Assembly: GCF_965277665.1 (NCBI RefSeq) | Contig: NZ_OZ255835.1 | Span: forward strand, 3,534,001 to 3,598,000 | DNA from: Lichenicoccus sp965277665 | GTDB lineage: Bacteria > Pseudomonadota > Alphaproteobacteria > Acetobacterales > Acetobacteraceae | Direction of reading: 5' to 3' | Length of the DNA stretch: 64,000 nucleotides | In this document: positions 61,557 through 64,000 of the stretch, piece by piece | Layout: each line of letters opens with the position of its first letter | Position numbering within the stretch: position 1 is the first letter of the stretch | The notes under the pieces: model-generated | What the model was told of the DNA's origin: nothing | The model's database searches: none | The model's input: only the letters and a program-made list of their open reading frames with translations | Program-made: the position numbers and the translations under genes

Positions 61557-63023
61557 TCAGGCTGTGATGTTCAGGCCGCTGGCGATCCAGCGCCTGGCGA
61601 TGGTGGCCGGCGAGGCGCTCCCTGCGGTGGCGCTGCCGGCTGCGGAATTCCGGCTGGCGCCATCCCGGCTTTCCCAGGCCGGTTGCCGCTGTGGGCTGTT
61701 CTGCCCACCGCCGCTACCCTGCGGATTGCCTCGACCGGCGGTCCCGGACCCGTCGTCGGCCGAGGGCGACAAGGCGAAGGCCAGCGTGCGGTGATCGGTC
61801 GGGATGTTCGCGGCGTCCAGGGCCTCGTGCAGGTGATGCGCGTTCCGCGTCAGCTGCTCCAGCGTCTGGGCGCGATCGGCGGTGACGGTCAGGCTGGTGC
61901 TGCCGTCTTGTGCGCGGACCAGTTGGACCTGGACCGCGCCAAGCTCGCGCGGATTGAGCGAGACCGTCAGGCTGCTGGCGCCGTCCTTGGTGCTTGCAAG
62001 CGAGACGATGGCCGGCGCGGTCTGTTGGACTTCCGGCGGCGCGGTCGATGTTGCCGATGCGGCTGCGGCTCCCCCGCTATGCATCGCCATGCCGGCTTGC
62101 ATGGCCGCAAGCGGCAACTGGGCGAGACCGGCTGGCACCGCTGCGGCTGCGGCTGCGGTCGCGTCCGGACTGCCCGGTGCCGACATGATCGGCTGGAGAG
62201 CCTCGAGCGGATCGGTCGGTGGCTGTGCGTCCGCAGGCAGACCCGATGCCTTGGCGTCCGGACCCCGCGACCCCTGCGCGGGCACCGCCGCCCGGGACGG
62301 GGCATGCAGCCCCGGTCCACCTGCGCCGGTGCCGACGGCCGGAGCCTCCGTCGCGCCATCGCCATCGGCTGTGCCGTCCGCCGGTGCGACGGGCTGGGCA
62401 GGCGTCTGGGGCATCGGGATTGCCGCGGCGATGGGAGCGGCCGTCGCCTGACCCGGCAGTGCCACGGATGCCGCGTCGGCCGCCGTCGTGACGCGATCGC
62501 CGACGCGAGCATGGGCCTGTCCCGTGTGCGCGGACCGGGCGCCCTGCGGCGAGGCTTCGGCAACGCGGCGATCCGGCGGAGCAACGCCCTGGGGCCGGTC
62601 AGGCGGCGCCGAAGCATCGGCCGCCTGCGTCGGGTCAGGACCGTCGGCCGCCTGCGTATCGGCGCGCGGGGCCGATGTGCCGGCGGCCGGCGGCGGCGAC
62701 GGATCCGCAGGGCGCGCCGAGGTGCCGCCCGCATCGCCGGGCAAGGGGCTCGCCGACATTCTAGATGGGCTCGGCGGCTTTGGCGCCATGCCGGATTTCG
62801 CGCGGGTTGCGGCGCTGGTCGGAAGCGGACATGCGCTTGCTCCTGTTGCCGGTCTGCCCGCCGACGCTAGGGAGGATTGGTTAATATCGGGTGAAGCGAC
62901 GGCACTGGCCTGCAGCGCGGTCGCGAACGCGGCGCCCGAACCGGCGGCATCGGCCGCCACCGGGTCACGCGGGCCAGTTGATGTTGCAACCGGAACAAGG
63001 AGAACGGATGGGATGCTGTTCAT
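61557..63023 (-). CDS. fliK: Flagellar hook-length control protein FliK
   Basis: This is a 488-residue, Ala/Pro-rich molecular ruler. About 350 residues of low-complexity, export-competent sequence precede a conserved C-terminal domain (SLTVSLNPRELGAVQVQLVRAQDGSTSLTVTADRAQTLEQL), which switches the export gate from hook to filament substrates. The gene is followed 37 bp on by flgD. ATG 63023 is chosen; the ribosome site is weak. Confidence 0.9.
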   Translation of the reverse strand: MNSIPSVLLVPVATSTGPRDPVAADAAGSGAAFATALQASAVASPDINQSSLASAGRPATGASACPLPTSAATRAKSGMAPKPPSPSRMSASPLPGDAGGTSARPADPSPPPAAGTSAPRADTQAADGPDPTQAADASAPPDRPQGVAPPDRRVAEASPQGARSAHTGQAHARVGDRVTTAADAASVALPGQATAAPIAAAIPMPQTPAQPVAPADGTADGDGATEAPAVGTGAGGPGLHAPSRAAVPAQGSRGPDAKASGLPADAQPPTDPLEALQPIMSAPGSPDATAAAAAAVPAGLAQLPLAAMQAGMAMHSGGAAAASATSTAPPEVQQTAPAIVSLASTKDGASSLTVSLNPRELGAVQVQLVRAQDGSTSLTVTADRAQTLEQLTRNAHHLHEALDAANIPTDHRTLAFALSPSADDGSGTAGRGNPQGSGGGQNSPQRQPAWESRDGASRNSAAGSATAGSASPATIARRWIASGLNITA

Positions 63024-63038
63024 TTCGGAACCACAACT

Positions 63039-63054
63039 TGCAAGCCTGGGGCCA
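63039..63054 (-). promoter_or_regulatory. Weak candidate sigma-54 site before fliK
   Basis: On the minus strand TGGCCCCAGGCTTGCA keeps the GG/GC pair 12 bp apart and matches TGGCACG-N4-TTGCW at 10 of 12 defined positions. It would start the transcript only about 5 nt before the fliK ATG, which is too close, and it is part of a 17-bp direct repeat. It is kept as a low-confidence site. Confidence 0.25.
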
Positions 63055-63219
63055 ACAAGCCTGGGGCCAACTTCCGTCGGCCGGGAACCCGGGTCAGCGG
63101 CCATGCAACTGGCAGGATTTGCCGCTGCCCGGCAGCTTCAACCCGGCAGAAGTTGCAGGGCGGCACTTATGCGTGGGTGAATTGCAAGGACAGACGGCCC
63201 TGATCCGCCCTCTGCGGAG

Positions 63220-63235
63220 TGGCACGGTTCATGCT
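63220..63235 (+). promoter_or_regulatory. Sigma-54 (-24/-12) promoter of flgE
   Basis: TGGCACGGTTCATGCT matches TGGCACG-N4-TTGCW at all but one defined position, with the invariant GG and GC spaced correctly. It would start transcription near 63247, 55 bp before the flgE ATG. A hook gene driven by sigma-54 and FlbD is the expected class III arrangement, and flbD is in this window. Confidence 0.75.
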
Positions 63236-63240
63236 GTCGA

Positions 63241-63290
63241 GTGTGCATCGATCCGCCAGGAGCAGGTGTGCATCGATCCGCCAGGAGCAG
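63241..63290. repeat. Perfect 25-bp tandem duplication in flgE leader
   Basis: Bases 63241-63265 are repeated exactly at 63266-63290. Each unit begins GTGTGCATCG and ends CCAGGAGCAG, so each carries an AGGAG. The second AGGAG is about 15 nt from the flgE ATG. The exact identity implies a recent slippage event in the 5' leader. Confidence 0.95.
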
Positions 63291-63301
63291 GAACACACGC
63301 C

Positions 63302-64000
63302 ATGTCGATCTTCAGCGCAATGGACACCGCGGTCAGCGGCCTCACCGCCCAATCGCTCGCCTTCAGCAACATAAGCAATAACATCTCGAACAGCCAGACG
63401 GTCGGCTACAAGGCCACCAGTACGAGCTTCGCCGATTATGTCGAGGCGTCCAGTGCGATCGCCGGCCAGTCCAGTTCGGTGGTCGCCACGACCCAGTATG
63501 CGAACCAGGCGCAAGGCACGATCACGGCCAGCAGCGCCAACGGAGCGCTGGCGATCAACGGCTCAGGGTTCTTCGCGGTGAACGAGATCAGTGGCGCGTC
63601 CACCACCACGCAACCGGCCTTGAGTGCGACGCAATACTATACGCGTACCGGCGATTTCCAGAGCAACAACGATGGCTACCTGGTGAACAGCGCCGGGGAA
63701 TATCTGGACGGCTACGCAGTGACGTCAGCCGGCGGGTCGAGTACCACCTCGAGCACGCTGGGGCCGATCAATATCAACAACCTCACCTATACGCCGACGG
63801 CGACGACGGAGGTCACCGTGGCGGCAACCCTTCCGGTCGCCGGCGCGACCGCAACGCTGCCCTCGGCCGTGGTCAACTCGGCAGTCACTGCGTACGACAG
63901 CAACGGCATCGCCAAGCCGCTGACGATGCAATGGCAGCAGACCGCGGCAGCCAACAGCACCGTCACGCCGGCGACCGGTGGTACCTACACACTGAGCGTC
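63302..64000 (+). CDS. flgE: Flagellar hook protein FlgE, partial (3' end beyond window)
   Basis: The visible 233 residues are the first part of FlgE. The N-terminal helix MSIFSAMDTAVSGLTAQSLAFSNISNNISNSQTVGYK is the rod/hook/filament signature. GFFAVNE and QYYTRTGDFQSNNDGYLVNSAGEYLDGY are the usual hook-family core. The frame is open to the window edge. The gene is divergent from fliK and is preceded by a near-consensus sigma-54 promoter and a duplicated leader. Confidence 0.96.
   Translation, partial: MSIFSAMDTAVSGLTAQSLAFSNISNNISNSQTVGYKATSTSFADYVEASSAIAGQSSSVVATTQYANQAQGTITASSANGALAINGSGFFAVNEISGASTTTQPALSATQYYTRTGDFQSNNDGYLVNSAGEYLDGYAVTSAGGSSTTSSTLGPININNLTYTPTATTEVTVAATLPVAGATATLPSAVVNSAVTAYDSNGIAKPLTMQWQQTAAANSTVTPATGGTYTLSV

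Noticed and set aside
63039..63073. Tandem pair of sigma-54 promoters before fliK
   Set aside because: The two sites are just the two copies of a 17-bp repeat. The upstream one has GT instead of the needed GC, and the downstream one would start only about 5 nt before the ATG.
1..64000. CRISPR arrays, integrases, insertion-sequence transposases, phage genes, toxin partners for HicB
   Set aside because: No regularly spaced repeat-spacer array and no transposase, integrase or phage structural motif was seen in either strand. The tandem repeats found are contiguous, without spacers.

Overview
This is a GC-rich window from an alphaproteobacterium. The best fit is an Acetobacteraceae-like member of the Rhodospirillales: it has a CtrA master regulator beside fliI/fliJ, a Caulobacter-type fliF operon (fliF-fliG-fliH-fliN-flbD-flhA-flhF-flhG), a NepR-like small protein, and frequent GTG/TTG starts and ATGA start/stop overlaps. 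The genus cannot be fixed from sequence alone.

Layout. Positions 1-5,900 hold an MFS exporter and a compact phosphonate-biosynthesis locus: a nucleotidyltransferase, a phytanoyl-CoA-type dioxygenase, PEP mutase fused to a second nucleotidyltransferase, and phosphonopyruvate decarboxylase. Positions 5,900-10,500 hold small secreted, TPR and CsbD-like stress proteins and a triple-PAS LuxR regulator. Positions 10,600-17,630 hold a secreted prolyl oligopeptidase, a tagatose/polyol module (PfkB kinase, GatZ-like protein, orphan sugar-binding protein) and a DUF72 protein. Positions 17,700-21,500 are an FMN-riboswitch-controlled ribD-ribE-ribBA-ribH operon. Positions 24,200-40,800 are a carbohydrate island built from two LacI-controlled ABC importers, both lacking an ATPase, with a GH172 enzyme, an esterase, an aldo/keto reductase, a GH42 beta-galactosidase and an ADP-ribosylglycohydrolase-fold protein. 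Positions 40,800-45,600 hold an orphan HicB, tRNA-Leu(UAA), an M48-type peptidase, a YcgN protein and a strange ABC operon whose ATPase has lost every catalytic motif and whose permease is only about 100 residues long. Positions 45,650-46,400 encode YqjD/YqjE-like membrane proteins. Positions 46,400-64,000 are flagellar and cell-cycle genes, with NAD kinase, a nitrilase-family amidase and a NepR-like protein among them; the window ends inside flgE.

The least expected signal is a family of about 160-bp non-coding inverted-repeat elements, present three times (4564-4724, 27660-27820, 60530-60696). The copies differ in sequence but keep the same fold, with compensated base changes in the stems. 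Two copies sit about 20 bp from a start codon (ppd, fliF). The third contains the likely start codon of an ABC permease. The fliF copy separates a CtrA-like box from fliF.

How the parts work together. The rib genes form a complete route from GTP and ribulose-5-phosphate to riboflavin under feedback control. The flagellar genes look CtrA-driven (fliF operon) and then FlbD/sigma-54-driven (flgE, with a near-consensus -24/-12 promoter). The sugar island probably imports and splits plant- or lichen-type furanosides and galactosides. All gene-level functions come from recognised motifs and neighbourhoods; no database search was possible.
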